A stretch of 64,000 nt of DNA from Arthrobacter sp. Leaf337 (GTDB lineage: Bacteria; Actinomycetota; Actinomycetes; Actinomycetales; Micrococcaceae): positions 187,250-251,249 of the forward strand of contig NZ_LMPC01000026.1 in the NCBI RefSeq assembly GCF_001423745.1. Direction: 5' to 3'. The number at the start of each line of letters is the position of its first letter. Position 1 is the stretch's first letter. Under the pieces are notes generated by a model. That model did not search any database, was not told where the DNA came from, and saw only the letters and a list, made by a program, of their open reading frames with translations. The position numbers and the translations under genes were made by a program. This document shows positions 17,215 through 26,305 of this stretch, one piece after another.

Positions 17215-17778
17215 CTAGTCGATGATGGTTCCGCTGACCGGTTCGTCAGCGCCACCGGAGGACTTGATCATGTCCCTGGCGTTGGTGGCGGTGATTTCGA
17301 TGGTCTCCAGTGCGCGGCGGATGGTGTCATGGTCCGATGCTGCGCCCTTGGCCCGTTCCTGCTCGACGACGCGCACCTGGACCTGGACGATCTTGAAGGA
17401 ATGGTCCAGTTTCATGTCCCGGACTTCGTCGGCTTCGCTACGCGACCGGACCAGTCGTGTGCCGCCGTGATCGGCGCTGCCGGACGACGGCGCCCGGCCG
17501 GTGGCTGCATTGAAGGCGTTCTGCGCTTCGTTGAGTTTGACGGTCGCCTTCTTGGCCGCCTTCTGGATGCTGAAGACGACGAACGCTGCCAGCGCGAGCC
17601 AGAAGCCGGCGATGATCGCCACCACCCAGCCCACGACGTCGTTCTGGTTGGCAGCAAAGATGACGGCCACAACGAAGGCGACGACAAACACCATCATTCC
17701 CGGACCGCTGATACGCAGCATGGAGAACCCGCCCTTGGCCGGGTTGGACGCAGAGTGAGGGTTACCCAAAGTTCGCAT
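17215..17778 (-). CDS. Hypothetical membrane protein with two TM segments and a coiled tail
   Basis: 187 aa with two close membrane segments (about residues 27-44 and 48-70: MMVFVVAFVVAVIFAANQ and VVGWVVAIIAGFWLALAAFV), then a charged cytoplasmic domain rich in Lys, Glu and Arg likely to be helical. I do not recognise a named domain. ATG 17778 is preceded by a -10-like GACAAT (17785-17790) 6 nt upstream, again leaderless in style. It stands between the exporter operon and xth. Confidence 0.75.
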   Translation of the reverse strand: MRTLGNPHSASNPAKGGFSMLRISGPGMMVFVVAFVVAVIFAANQNDVVGWVVAIIAGFWLALAAFVVFSIQKAAKKATVKLNEAQNAFNAATGRAPSSGSADHGGTRLVRSRSEADEVRDMKLDHSFKIVQVQVRVVEQERAKGAASDHDTIRRALETIEITATNARDMIKSSGGADEPVSGTIID

Positions 17779-17836
17779 GGGTCCATTGTCTCAAACGCCG
17801 GAGCAGGAAAATGGACGCTTCCACCCCGGGCGAACG

Positions 17837-18685
17837 TTATTTCAGGAACAGCTTGCGCAGGCGGCCGGCCGTGAGCATGACCCCCAGCACGATCATCACC
17901 AGGTAATACCCGATGTGGATGGCCGTGGCAGGGGTGAAGATTCCCACGCTGATCTGCCGGAGCAGTTCCACACCGTGCCACAGCGGCATTGCCTGGATCA
18001 GCCACTGGATGGACTGCGGGTAGACGCTGAGCGGGTAGAACGTGGCACTGAAGAGGAACATCGGCAGCATCACGAAGTTGATCCAGTCCATCTGCTGGAA
18101 CGTCTTCATGAAGCTCGTGATCCCCATGCCGAAGCTCGCGAAACCGAAGGCGATCAGCACCGAGGCCGGAATCATGAGGATGGCCCATGGCGTGGTGATC
18201 AGTCCCATAACGCCCATGACTGCGGTGAATCCGGTGGCGTAGAGCAGGCCCCGCAGCAATGCCAGGAAGATCTCCCCCATGGCCACGTCCAGCGGACCCA
18301 GTGAGGTGTAGAGCATTCCCTGGTACAGCTTGGCGAAGTTCATCTTGAAGAAGACATTCCACGTGGAGTCGTACACGGCGCCGTTCATCGCGGACACGGC
18401 GAGGAGCGCCGGCGCAATGTAGGCGGCGTAGCTGATCTCCTGGCCGCCGGGTCCGTGGACGGCGCCCACGATGGCCCCCAGGCCCACGCCCATCGAGATC
18501 AGGTACAACACCGGCTCGAAGAAGCCCGAGAGCATCACCATCCAGTTGCTGCTCTTCGTGGCCATCAGCCCGCGGGCAATGACAGCCCTGACGTTCCGGG
18601 AGTACATCGGCCCGAAATGGCGGTTCCGCGCGGCCTCGGTCACGCTGTGGCCGCCCGGGTTGTGACTTTCAGACAGAATGCTCAT
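17837..18685 (-). CDS. ABC-2 type transporter permease (second)
   Basis: Membrane permease of an ABC-2 (DrrB/NodJ-like) exporter, 282 aa. About six hydrophobic segments are visible; SAMNGAVYDSTWNVFFKM and LMLPMFLFSATFYPLSVYP fit the family. Start ATG 18685 overlaps the stop of the upstream permease by 4 bp (ATGA); the longer frame to 18727 would overlap further. Forms one operon with the ATPase and the other permease. Substrate unknown: DrrAB homologues export drugs or lipids. Confidence 0.86.
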   Translation of the reverse strand: MSILSESHNPGGHSVTEAARNRHFGPMYSRNVRAVIARGLMATKSSNWMVMLSGFFEPVLYLISMGVGLGAIVGAVHGPGGQEISYAAYIAPALLAVSAMNGAVYDSTWNVFFKMNFAKLYQGMLYTSLGPLDVAMGEIFLALLRGLLYATGFTAVMGVMGLITTPWAILMIPASVLIAFGFASFGMGITSFMKTFQQMDWINFVMLPMFLFSATFYPLSVYPQSIQWLIQAMPLWHGVELLRQISVGIFTPATAIHIGYYLVMIVLGVMLTAGRLRKLFLK

Positions 18686-19557
18686 TGCCCCAGCCTCCTG
18701 ACGAACTGGCGTTTTGTCAGCAGCCACCCCGCCACGGCGAGGCCTACCAGGAACACGATGTGCAGCATGGTCAGCAACGGCGACTCGTCATAGCCGTAGC
18801 TGAAGACACGGCCCAGCTCAGTGCCGTGCCAGATCGGAGAAATCCAGCCGATCCAGCGCACCACGAGCGGCAGGGAATCGAGCGGGAAGAACGTTCCGGA
18901 GAACAGGAACAACGGGGTCACAATGAACCGCATCACCATGGCAAACTGGCCCTTGTCCTCCTTGATGGAGGCGGCATACGCCATCAGGGGAAGGCCGAAG
19001 GAGAGCCCGGCGAGGGTGGCCACCAGGACGGATACCCAGCCCCAGCCGCTGGGTGACGCACCGAAGAGGGCCACCACCGCGAAGTAGATGGCCGACTGCA
19101 GCAGGAACCTGAGGGTCACGGCCATGATGTGGCCCGCGGCGATTTGCTCAGGCGTGAGCGGGGACGCGTGCGGGCCGTAGTACACCCGCCGCCACTTGAA
19201 CCCGTCCATCACCGGGAACGTGAATTCATTGGCCGCTGTCATAACCGCCGCAGAGATCAGCAGTGCCGGGGCGATGAAGGCGAGGTAGCTGACCCCGCCG
19301 AACACTCCTTCGCTGCTCGTGTCCACCAGCGTGGCCAGGCCCACCCCCATGGCAAACAGGTAGGCCACAGGCTGGCCCACGCCGTACATCACGATGGTCC
19401 AGCCGTAGCTCTTCATGACGCGGAGGACCTGCTCCGCGTAGTAGAAGGCTCCCCAGCGGCGGGCGCGGGCCGCTGACACAGCTGGCGAGTGGGCGCGCAG
19501 CACGGAAGGTCCGCGGCCGCCTGCGTCCGCCACGGACGGCGAAGGCTGCTCAGTCAA
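18682..19557 (-). CDS. ABC-2 type transporter permease (first)
   Basis: Partner permease of the ABC-2 exporter, about 291 aa, with about six membrane segments and the family stretch VTPLFLFSGTFFPLDSLP. I start at TTG 19557 because AGGAG lies 5 nt upstream and it overlaps the ATPase stop; ATG 19590 is the alternative. Similar to its neighbour in length and in the SGTFFPL/SATFYPL segment, so the two probably form a heterodimer. Confidence 0.85.
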   Translation of the reverse strand: MTEQPSPSVADAGGRGPSVLRAHSPAVSAARARRWGAFYYAEQVLRVMKSYGWTIVMYGVGQPVAYLFAMGVGLATLVDTSSEGVFGGVSYLAFIAPALLISAAVMTAANEFTFPVMDGFKWRRVYYGPHASPLTPEQIAAGHIMAVTLRFLLQSAIYFAVVALFGASPSGWGWVSVLVATLAGLSFGLPLMAYAASIKEDKGQFAMVMRFIVTPLFLFSGTFFPLDSLPLVVRWIGWISPIWHGTELGRVFSYGYDESPLLTMLHIVFLVGLAVAGWLLTKRQFVRRLGQ

Positions 19558-20542
19558 CGAGGCTCCTGCCGGTGAGGCGGAGGAAAACATCCTCCAGGGA
19601 CGACCGGCGCACCAGTGAGGTGACCGGCCGGAGTCCGCGGGCCGACACCTGCTCCAGGGCCGCCTCGCCGTCGTGCGCGTAAATCAGCACCCGGTCCGGA
19701 AGCGTCTCCAGCCGTTCGCCAATGCCTTCGAGCTCAGCGCCGATGGTGGCGTTGCGTTCCGATCCGAAGCGAAGCTCCAGGACTTCCCGGGTGGAGTACT
19801 CGCGGATGAGGCTGGCCGGCGAGCCCTCGGCCATGATGCGTCCTTTGTCCACCACGATGAGGCGGTCGCACAGCTGTTCCGCCTCGTCCATGTAGTGCGT
19901 GGTGAGGATGAGCGTGACGCCCTGCTCCTTAAGCCGGAACAGCCTGTCCCAGAGGATGTGCCGGGCCTGCGGGTCCAGGCCCGTGGTGGGCTCGTCCAGC
20001 AGCAGGATCCGGGGTTCGTTGATCAGCGAGCGCGCGATGGTCAGCCGCCGCTTCATACCGCCGGAGAGCGCGTCCACCTTGGATTTCGCCTTGTCCGTCA
20101 GCTGGGCGAACTCCAGCAGCTCATCGGCCTTGGGCCGGAGGTAGCTCATGGGCAGTCCGAAGTAGCGGCCGTAGACCAGGAGGTTGTCGCGGACCCTGAG
20201 TTCCTCGTCGAGGTTGTCCTGTTGCGGCACAACACCGAGGTGGGCGCGGACTTCCGGCCCGTGGCTTTCCGGATCCAGCCCCATGATGGACAGGCTTCCG
20301 GACGTGCGCTGGGAGACGCCGCCGATCATCTTCATGGTGGTGGACTTGCCGGCACCGTTGGGACCAAGCAGGCCGAAGGCCTCACCGGCGGGAACGCTGA
20401 AGGAAATGCCGTCGACGGCGGTGACGTCGCCGTACGTCTTGGTGAGGTTTTCGGCGGTGATGACGTACTGCATCTGGTCGCCCTGGGGCTGGCTGCGGGA
20501 TTGTTGGCTTGAGAGTTCTTCGTTGGACACAAGTTCAGGCAC
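19550..20542 (-). CDS. ABC-2 type exporter, ATP-binding protein (DrrA/NodI-like)
   Basis: ATPase of the exporter, 330 aa. Walker A LLGPNGAGKSTTMKM, Q-loop VVPQQDNLDEEL, signature LSGGMKRRLTIARSL and Walker B LLLDEPTTGLDP are intact, followed by the DrrA-type C-terminal domain (residues about 230-330). GTG 20542 has a -10-like TAACGT (20550-20555) 7 nt upstream; ATG 20473 (MQYVITAENLT) with AGGG before it is an alternative start. First gene of a three-gene operon. Confidence 0.9.
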   Translation of the reverse strand: MPELVSNEELSSQQSRSQPQGDQMQYVITAENLTKTYGDVTAVDGISFSVPAGEAFGLLGPNGAGKSTTMKMIGGVSQRTSGSLSIMGLDPESHGPEVRAHLGVVPQQDNLDEELRVRDNLLVYGRYFGLPMSYLRPKADELLEFAQLTDKAKSKVDALSGGMKRRLTIARSLINEPRILLLDEPTTGLDPQARHILWDRLFRLKEQGVTLILTTHYMDEAEQLCDRLIVVDKGRIMAEGSPASLIREYSTREVLELRFGSERNATIGAELEGIGERLETLPDRVLIYAHDGEAALEQVSARGLRPVTSLVRRSSLEDVFLRLTGRSLVD

Positions 20543-20563
20543 TCACCCCACGTTAGTACGCAC

Positions 20564-20588
20564 GTTCGAACAAATAAAGAGTTCGATC
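20564..20588. promoter_or_regulatory. Repeated GTTCGA motif upstream of exporter operon
   Basis: GTTCGAAC (20564-20571) and GTTCGATC (20581-20588) lie 17 bp apart, just upstream of the probable -10 of the exporter operon. They could be half-sites for an unlinked repressor. No regulator gene is adjacent. Confidence 0.35.
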
Positions 20589-20661
20589 TCAAAAAATCCA
20601 TTCGATTTTGTCGCGTCGGCCGCGGACCCGGCGACCCGCAATCGGGGCCGCCGGAACCCGC

Positions 20662-20937
20662 CTACTTTTCCTCGCCGCGCAGGACCTGCAGGCGCTGTCG
20701 GTACTCCGTCTCATCGATTTCGCCGCGCGCGTAGCGTTCCCGGAGCACCCCTTCGCCGCCCTGCCGGGCAGCCCAGCGGTGGTTAGTCCGCCAAGTGCGC
20801 CGGGCAACGAAGATTAGCAGGCCTATCACCAGGATCCAGAACAGCGGGAACAGCAGGAACCAGGGTGAGAAGCCGCCGTCGTACCACGGCGCGTGGGCGG
20901 GGACGGTCCCAAAAGCAGTGCTTATTGCAGTCAGCAT
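20662..20937 (-). CDS. SHOCT domain-containing small membrane protein
   Basis: 91 aa with one membrane segment (WFLLFPLFWILVIGLLIFVA, about residues 27-46) and a C-terminal SHOCT motif (GGEGVLRERYARGEIDETEY). SHOCT domains are short and mostly uncharacterised oligomerisation modules. ATG 20937 is preceded by GGAG at 5 nt. It lies downstream of the broken two-component pair in the same orientation. Confidence 0.85.
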   Translation of the reverse strand: MLTAISTAFGTVPAHAPWYDGGFSPWFLLFPLFWILVIGLLIFVARRTWRTNHRWAARQGGEGVLRERYARGEIDETEYRQRLQVLRGEEK

Positions 20938-21071
20938 GTCAGCTCCAGACTCTCTCTGCGAGCCGGATTTCGGCTCCGCTTCAAGTCTGGTTTCGGCGCG
21001 CTGCGCCGTCGTCCGGCGGCGGGAGGCACTTGCGGCGTACGCCCTACTACCCGGGGAGGCAGCCGGGTTCC

Positions 21072-21650
21072 TTAGATGCTCCAGCCGGGGCGGACCAGGC
21101 CCGACTCATAAGCCAGCACCACCAGCTGAGCGCGGTCGCGTACCTGCAGCTTGGTCATGATCCGGGAGACATGGGTCTTGGCGGTCAGCGGCGTGATGAA
21201 GAGCCGCCCGGCGATCTCCGCGTTGTTCAGTCCCTCCCCCACCAGCCGGAGCACTTCCCGTTCGCGTTCGGTAATCCGGTCCAGTGCGGCGTCGGACGGC
21301 TTGCCTGTCGCATAGGACTGCACGGCCAGCTGGGCCATGATCCGGCGGGTCACCGACGGCGACAGGAGGGCGTCGCCGTCGTGCACCACGCGGACCGCTC
21401 GGAGCAGTTCCTCCGGTTCTGTGTCCTTGACCAGGAAGCCGGCGGCACCGGCGCGCACAGCCTCGGCGATGTACTCGTCAAGTTCGAAGGTGGTGAGGAT
21501 GATGACCCGCGTTCCGGGAAGCGCCGGGTCGGCCAGGATCGTGCGCGTCGCCTCGAGCCCGTCGCCCTGCGGCATGCGGATGTCCATCAGCACGACGTCG
21601 GGCCTCTCGCGGGCGGCCAGCCTCACGGCGTCGTCGCCGCCAGCCCGGGT
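21072..21650 (-). pseudogene. NarL/LuxR-type response regulator, N-terminus deleted
   Basis: What remains is the rest of a receiver domain (DAVRLAARERPDVVLMDIRM with the phospho-acceptor Asp, then VIILTTFELDEY and the conserved Lys in FLVKDTEPEEL) plus a complete C-terminal LuxR HTH (ITEREREVLRLVGEGLNNAE, TAKTHVSRIMTKL). About 35 residues of a normal receiver, including its start codon and N-terminal acidic pair, are absent: upstream the same strand is histidine kinase sequence in another frame. The frame stays open to 21806 but that extension is not regulator sequence. Either a real deletion or an assembly error. Confidence 0.75.
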
Positions 21651-22737
21651 TGAGCGGCAGGAACCGCACGCTGCCGCCCAGCGCAGCGGCGCGTTCCCGC
21701 ATCCCCCGCAGCCCGTTGCCTTCCGGTGCCCCGGCAGCTCCGCGGCCGTCGTCGTCGACCGTAACGGTGAGGCGTCCGGCGTCGGGTCCGTCCGCCGGAA
21801 TTTCAACCACGACGGCGGTGCTGCGGGCTCCGGCGTGCCTCACCACATTGGTGAGGGCCTCCTGCACGATACGGTACGCGGCCTCTTCGGCTGCGGCGGG
21901 CGGCCCGCCGGTGCCGGGATCCGTCCGGATGTCCAGCTTCACGTCCAGTCCCGTGCGCCGCGCGTTCTCGGCGAGCTCGGGCAGTTTACGCAGCCCGGGA
22001 CCCGATGCAGGGCGGAGCGGCGCGTCATCCCGGAGCACGCCCAGCAGCTGGCGGACTTCGTCCAGTGACTCTTTGCTGGCCGATTTAATGGCTTCCAGGG
22101 CGGGACGGAACTGTTCCGGGTCCCGGTCCCCCAGGTGCAGCGCCACTGATGCGCGGACGTTGATGAGGGACAGGGAATGCGCCACAACGTCATGGATATC
22201 CCGGGCCAGGGCGAGCCGGTATTCGTCCCGGGCGGCCAGCTCCCGGGACTCGCGCTGCCGCCGCCTTTCGGCCACGCGCTCGTGGCGGAACCTGGCACCC
22301 TCCCCCAGCAGCACCAGGATCACCAGCCAGGACGTTCCGGCGACGGCGCGGATCAGGGCGCCTTCGTCCCCGCTGGCCATAAAGAAGGCAGCCAGCGCCG
22401 CCGCGCAGGTCCCGGCCACGGTCCAGGTCTGCCAGCGTCGTCCGGCGGCCGCCGAGAAGACGATGGCCAGCGCCAGGGACAGCAGGACAGGACCCCACGG
22501 GTAGCCTGCGGCAAGGTAGAGGATCGTCGCCGCAGCAGCCGCAGGCAACATCACGCCGGGCCAGCGCCGGCGCAGGGACAGCGCCGCCGGGCCGGCGAGA
22601 AGCAGCACGAAAGCCAGCACGTCAAGGGGCCGGTGCTCGGGCTGCCGCGCAGCGGCGAAGACTGTGCCCACGACCTGGACAACGGCCACGGCGATCACCA
22701 CGAAGGCGGTGGGCGGACCCTGGAATCGGCGCGGCAT
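21478..22737 (-). CDS. NarL-type sensor histidine kinase, C-terminus replaced by out-of-frame sequence
   Basis: Membrane sensor kinase: about five hydrophobic segments (residues 8-150), HisKA_3 dimerisation domain with LARDIHDVVAHSLSLI (phospho-acceptor His near residue 182) and an HATPase domain with EALTNVVRHAG and GNGLRGMRERAAALGG. Family sequence ends at about residue 366 (SVRFLPLNPG, near 21640); the remaining 55 or so Arg-rich residues are the response regulator gene read in the wrong frame. TAGGCT (22744-22749) lies 6 nt before ATG 22737, suggesting a leaderless mRNA. It lost only a short tail and may still be folded, but its partner is broken. Confidence 0.8.
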   Translation of the reverse strand: MPRRFQGPPTAFVVIAVAVVQVVGTVFAAARQPEHRPLDVLAFVLLLAGPAALSLRRRWPGVMLPAAAAATILYLAAGYPWGPVLLSLALAIVFSAAAGRRWQTWTVAGTCAAALAAFFMASGDEGALIRAVAGTSWLVILVLLGEGARFRHERVAERRRQRESRELAARDEYRLALARDIHDVVAHSLSLINVRASVALHLGDRDPEQFRPALEAIKSASKESLDEVRQLLGVLRDDAPLRPASGPGLRKLPELAENARRTGLDVKLDIRTDPGTGGPPAAAEEAAYRIVQEALTNVVRHAGARSTAVVVEIPADGPDAGRLTVTVDDDGRGAAGAPEGNGLRGMRERAAALGGSVRFLPLNPGWRRRRREAGRPREARRRADGHPHAAGRRARGDAHDPGRPGASRNAGHHPHHLRT

Positions 22738-22785
22738 ACTCCGAGCCTAGCGGCGGCGGCGTACCCGCGTCGTCCGCTTAACGGC

Positions 22786-22821
22786 GCAGGGCGCCTACTC
22801 CCGCGGGAGTAGGCGCCCTGC
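22786..22821 (-). terminator. folD terminator
   Basis: Perfect 16-bp inverted repeat (GCAGGGCGCCTACTCC and its complement) with a 4-nt loop, just after the folD stop on the minus strand. No long T run. Confidence 0.75.
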
Positions 22822-22837
22822 CTGCATTCCGTGTAGC

Positions 22838-23749
22838 TTAGGCGACGCCCGCGTGGCGTTCCGCCGCAGCTTTGCGTTCCGCGGCTTCGACCACGTTGGT
22901 CATCAGCAGGGCCACGGTCATGGGACCCACGCCGCCGGGGTTCGGCGAGATCCAGCCGGCCACCTCGGCAGCTGCGGGATCGATGTCGCCATGGACCTTG
23001 CTTTTGCCCGTCTCGGGATCGGTTTCACGGGTGACACCAACGTCGAGCAGCGCCGCGCCCGGCTTCACGTCCGAAGCCTTGACGATGTGCTTGGCACCCG
23101 CCGCGCCCACAATGACGTCCGCCAGCCGCAGCAGCTCCGAGAGGTTCTCGGTGCCGGTGTGCGTCAACGTGACGGTGGCGTTCACTGCCCGCCGGGTCAG
23201 CAGCAGGCCGATCGTGCGGCCGATCGTGACACCACGGCCCACCACCACAACGTGTTTGCCGGCCAGGTTGTATCCGTTGCGTTCCAGGAGCTCAATGACG
23301 CCGCGGGGCGTGCATGGCAGCGGCGAGGTGATCTCACCGTTGACGTTGAGCACCAGCCTGCCGAGGTTGGTCGGGTGCAGGCCGTCTGCATCTTTGGCGG
23401 GGTCGATCCGCTCGAGGATTGCGTCGGTATCCAGGTGCTTGGGCAGTGGCAGCTGCACGATGTACCCATGGCAGGCGGGGTCCGCATTGAGTTCATCAAT
23501 GAGGTCCTCAACCTGGGCCTGGGTCGCATCGGCCGGAAGCTCACGCTGGATCGAGTTCATCCCGATCTCCACAGACTGCTTGTGCTTCATGGACACGTAC
23601 AGCTGCGAGGCAGGGTCCGCGCCAACGAGCACTGTGGCAATGCCCGGGGTGACGCCGCGGGCCTGCAGTGCCGCGACACGCTCGGTCAGCTCGGATTTGA
23701 TGGCGGCTGCAGCTGCCTTGCCGTCAAGGATTTTCGCGGTCTGCGCCAT
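22838..23749 (-). CDS. folD: Methylenetetrahydrofolate dehydrogenase / methenyltetrahydrofolate cyclohydrolase
   Basis: Bifunctional cytoplasmic enzyme interconverting 5,10-methylene-, methenyl- and 10-formyl-tetrahydrofolate with NADP. Catalytic lysine is in [14 protein letters not shown], the substrate loop is [14 protein letters not shown], and the nucleotide motif is [21 protein letters not shown] 23749 ([10 protein letters not shown]) gives 303 aa; GTG starts a few codons upstream overlap glyA. Directly downstream of glyA, whose product makes its methylene-THF substrate. Confidence 0.95.
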   Translation of the reverse strand: MAQTAKILDGKAAAAAIKSELTERVAALQARGVTPGIATVLVGADPASQLYVSMKHKQSVEIGMNSIQRELPADATQAQVEDLIDELNADPACHGYIVQLPLPKHLDTDAILERIDPAKDADGLHPTNLGRLVLNVNGEITSPLPCTPRGVIELLERNGYNLAGKHVVVVGRGVTIGRTIGLLLTRRAVNATVTLTHTGTENLSELLRLADVIVGAAGAKHIVKASDVKPGAALLDVGVTRETDPETGKSKVHGDIDPAAAEVAGWISPNPGGVGPMTVALLMTNVVEAAERKAAAERHAGVA

Positions 23750-23757
23750 GGACGGGT

Positions 23758-25065
23758 TCACCACTGTTCGTGCTGCGGGTAGAGCGGGAAGTCGGCGGCG
23801 AGCTTGTCCACGCGGGCCTGCAGGGCCTCGATATCGGTGGCGGAGCCGGCCTTCAGGGCGGTGGCGATGATCTCGGCCACCTCGGTGAATTCCTCGGCGC
23901 CGAAGCCGCGGGTGGCCAGTGCCGGGGTACCGATGCGCAGGCCGGAGGTGACCATCGGCGGGCGGGGGTCGAACGGAACAGCGTTGCGGTTCACGGTGAT
24001 TCCCACGGAGTGCAGGAGGTCCTCTGCCTGCTGGCCGTCCAGCTGCGAGTTGCGCAGGTCCACCAGGACCAGGTGCACATCGGTGCCGCCGGTGAGCACG
24101 GAGACGCCTGCTTCTGCGACGTCAGCCTGGTTCAGGCGGTCGGCGATGATCTTGGCGCCCTCGAGGACGCGCTCCTGGCGCTCCTTGAACTCAGCGGTGC
24201 CGGCGATCTTGAAGGCAACGGCCTTTGCGGCGATGACGTGCATGAGCGGTCCGCCCTGCTGGCCGGGGAAGACGTTGGAGTTGAGCTTCTTGGCCCATTC
24301 CTGCTTGGCCAGGATCACACCGGAGCGGGGGCCTGCGAGGGTCTTGTGCACCGTGGAGGTGACGACGTCGGAGTACGGCACCGGGCTCGGGTGCAGGCCC
24401 GCGGCCACCAGGCCGGCGAAGTGGGCCATGTCGGTCCAGAGCAGCGCGCCGACTTCATCGGCGATCGAGCGGAAGGCTGCGAAGTCCAGGTGGCGCGGGT
24501 AGGCGGACCAGCCGGCGATGATGACCTGCGGCTTCTCGGCGATGGCCTGCTCGCGGAGCTTGTCCATGTCGATGCGGAAGTTGTCCTGCTCCACCTGGTA
24601 GGCAGCCACGCTGTAGAGCTTGCCGGAGAAGTTGAGCTTCATGCCGTGCGTCAGGTGGCCGCCGTGAGCCAGGGACAGGCCCAGGATCTTGTCACCGGGG
24701 GTGATCATGGCGGACAGTGCGGCGGCGTTGGCCTGGGCGCCGGAGTGCGGCTGGACGTTGGCGTACTCTGCGCCGAACAGGTCCTTGACGCGGTCAATCG
24801 CCAGCTGTTCAGCGATGTCCACGTATTCGCAGCCGCCGTAATAGCGGCGGCCCGGGTAACCCTCGGCGTACTTGTTGGTCAGGACGGAGCCCTGGGCTTC
24901 CATGACGGCGCGCGGGGCGAAGTTTTCCGAGGCGATCATTTCCAGGGTGCCGCGCTGGCGGCCAAGCTCCTGGTCCAGTACTGCGGCGATCTCGGGGTCG
25001 AGCTCCGCCAACGGCAGGTTGCTGACGGTGGAGGAAGTGCTAACGGAAGTCGGAGAAGTAGTCAC
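23758..25065 (-). CDS. glyA: Serine hydroxymethyltransferase
   Basis: PLP enzyme converting serine and tetrahydrofolate to glycine and methylene-THF. Signature [19 protein letters not shown] is near residue 45 and the PLP lysine is in [17 protein letters not shown] 25065 is the start: AGGAG lies 8 nt upstream and it gives 435 aa, the normal size. Operon with folD; purU diverges upstream, so the locus is a small one-carbon unit. Confidence 0.96.
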   Translation of the reverse strand: MTTSPTSVSTSSTVSNLPLAELDPEIAAVLDQELGRQRGTLEMIASENFAPRAVMEAQGSVLTNKYAEGYPGRRYYGGCEYVDIAEQLAIDRVKDLFGAEYANVQPHSGAQANAAALSAMITPGDKILGLSLAHGGHLTHGMKLNFSGKLYSVAAYQVEQDNFRIDMDKLREQAIAEKPQVIIAGWSAYPRHLDFAAFRSIADEVGALLWTDMAHFAGLVAAGLHPSPVPYSDVVTSTVHKTLAGPRSGVILAKQEWAKKLNSNVFPGQQGGPLMHVIAAKAVAFKIAGTAEFKERQERVLEGAKIIADRLNQADVAEAGVSVLTGGTDVHLVLVDLRNSQLDGQQAEDLLHSVGITVNRNAVPFDPRPPMVTSGLRIGTPALATRGFGAEEFTEVAEIIATALKAGSATDIEALQARVDKLAADFPLYPQHEQW

Positions 25066-25419
25066 GAATAACTCCTGGCTAGGGATGGGCGCTGCTAAGG
25101 TCAGGCTACCGGCTGTGACGTTGCCCGGCCCCTTGATTACGGGGAAACCCGGTGAGGGCAACCCGCTTGAGGGCAGGACATCGCAGAGGAACGGCAGCGG
25201 TTAAACTGCCGGCCGGCAAAACATGACCCTCGGCCCAGGCGTACGATCCGTGGTCTTCGTCAATGCCGCTCCCTGATGGTTAGCCATCCAACGCCAGTTG
25301 CGACCGGATAAGCCTATCAAAACCTTTCCGAATCCCGTCGGAATCCCGCGTGAATCCCGTCCGAGTCCTGTCCGAATCGCGTTGAGAGCGCTGCCTCCGG
25401 CGCGGGTAGGCTGTTATTC
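25066..25419. other. Gene-free region between glyA and purU
   Basis: 354 bp between divergent genes, holding the glyA leader, the purU promoter (TAGGCT at 25407-25412) and an 11-bp tandem repeat (25327-25381). I looked for a glycine or folate riboswitch upstream of glyA and could not identify one by eye. No RNA gene or small coding frame is convincing here. Confidence 0.6.
25327..25381. repeat. 11-bp tandem repeat, 5 degenerate copies
   Basis: Units at 25327, 25338, 25349, 25360 and 25371, consensus TCCGAATCCCG, each 11 bp with one to three changes. They lie just upstream of the probable purU promoter, with the same phase as one DNA helical turn. Confidence 0.85.
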
Positions 25420-26280
25420 GTGACTGAAGACCAGCTGACCTCCGCTTATGTTCTGACCCTCTCCTGCCCGGACCGGCCCGGCATCGTGCATGCCGTGGCG
25501 GGAGCATTGCTCGTGGCCGGCTGCAATATTACGGACTCGCAGCAGTATGGAAGCCACGCAACCGGCACGTTCTTCATGCGCGTCGAAGCCACCACGGACG
25601 CGTCGCAGGCAGAAGTCCACGCCGCGCTGCAGCCCGTGACGGAGGCCTTCGGCATGCAGTGGAGCCTCAACCCCGCCGGCCGGAAGGTCCGCACGCTGCT
25701 GATGGCGAGCAAGTCGGCGCACTGCCTCAACGACCTCCTGTTCCTGCAGCGCTCCGGCACGCTGCCCATCGAGATCCCCGCCATCGTGTCCAACCACCAG
25801 GACCTGGCCGGGCTGGCGGAGTTCTACGGCATTCCCTTCCACTACATCCCGGTCACTGCGGACACCAAGGTCCAGGCAGAGGACCAGCTGCGCAAGATCA
25901 TCGCGGAGCAGGACATCGAGCTGACCGTCCTGGCCCGCTACATGCAGATCCTGTCCAACGAGCTCTGCACGGAGCTCACCGGCAAGGCCATCAACATCCA
26001 TCACTCCTTCCTGCCGTCCTTTAAGGGTGCCAGGCCGTATCACCAGGCCCATGCCCGCGGCGTCAAGCTGATCGGCGCCACGGCGCACTACGTCACGGCC
26101 GCCCTGGACGAAGGGCCCATCATCGAACAGGAAGTCATCCGCGTGGACCACCGCCGCACCGCGGAACAGTTCGTGCAGATGGGCCGCGATGTGGAAGGCC
26201 GCACCCTGGCCCAGGCCGTCCAGTGGCACGCCGAGCACCGCGTGCTGCTGGACGGCAACCGCACCGTCGTCTTCAACTAG
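25420..26280 (+). CDS. purU: Formyltetrahydrofolate deformylase
   Basis: Hydrolyses 10-formyl-THF to formate and THF, balancing one-carbon pools. N-terminal ACT domain (VLTLSCPDRPGIVHAVAG, residues about 10-85) and C-terminal formyl-transferase fold with INIHHSFLPSFKGARPY and TAHYVTAALDEGPII, which hold the Asn/His/Asp catalytic set. 286 aa is standard. GTG 25420 has TAGGCT 7 nt upstream and no Shine-Dalgarno, indicating a leaderless transcript. Confidence 0.95.
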   Translation: MTEDQLTSAYVLTLSCPDRPGIVHAVAGALLVAGCNITDSQQYGSHATGTFFMRVEATTDASQAEVHAALQPVTEAFGMQWSLNPAGRKVRTLLMASKSAHCLNDLLFLQRSGTLPIEIPAIVSNHQDLAGLAEFYGIPFHYIPVTADTKVQAEDQLRKIIAEQDIELTVLARYMQILSNELCTELTGKAINIHHSFLPSFKGARPYHQAHARGVKLIGATAHYVTAALDEGPIIEQEVIRVDHRRTAEQFVQMGRDVEGRTLAQAVQWHAEHRVLLDGNRTVVFN

Positions 26281-26305
26281 GGTCGGGCAGGACGTGGCGC
26301 CGGCC

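Noticed and set aside
25066-25330. Glycine or folate riboswitch before glyA
   Set aside because: I could not find the conserved aptamer cores by eye. A covariance-model search would settle it.
25327-25381. Short regular repeats considered as a CRISPR array
   Set aside because: Units are 11 bp and directly adjacent with no spacers, and no cas genes are present.
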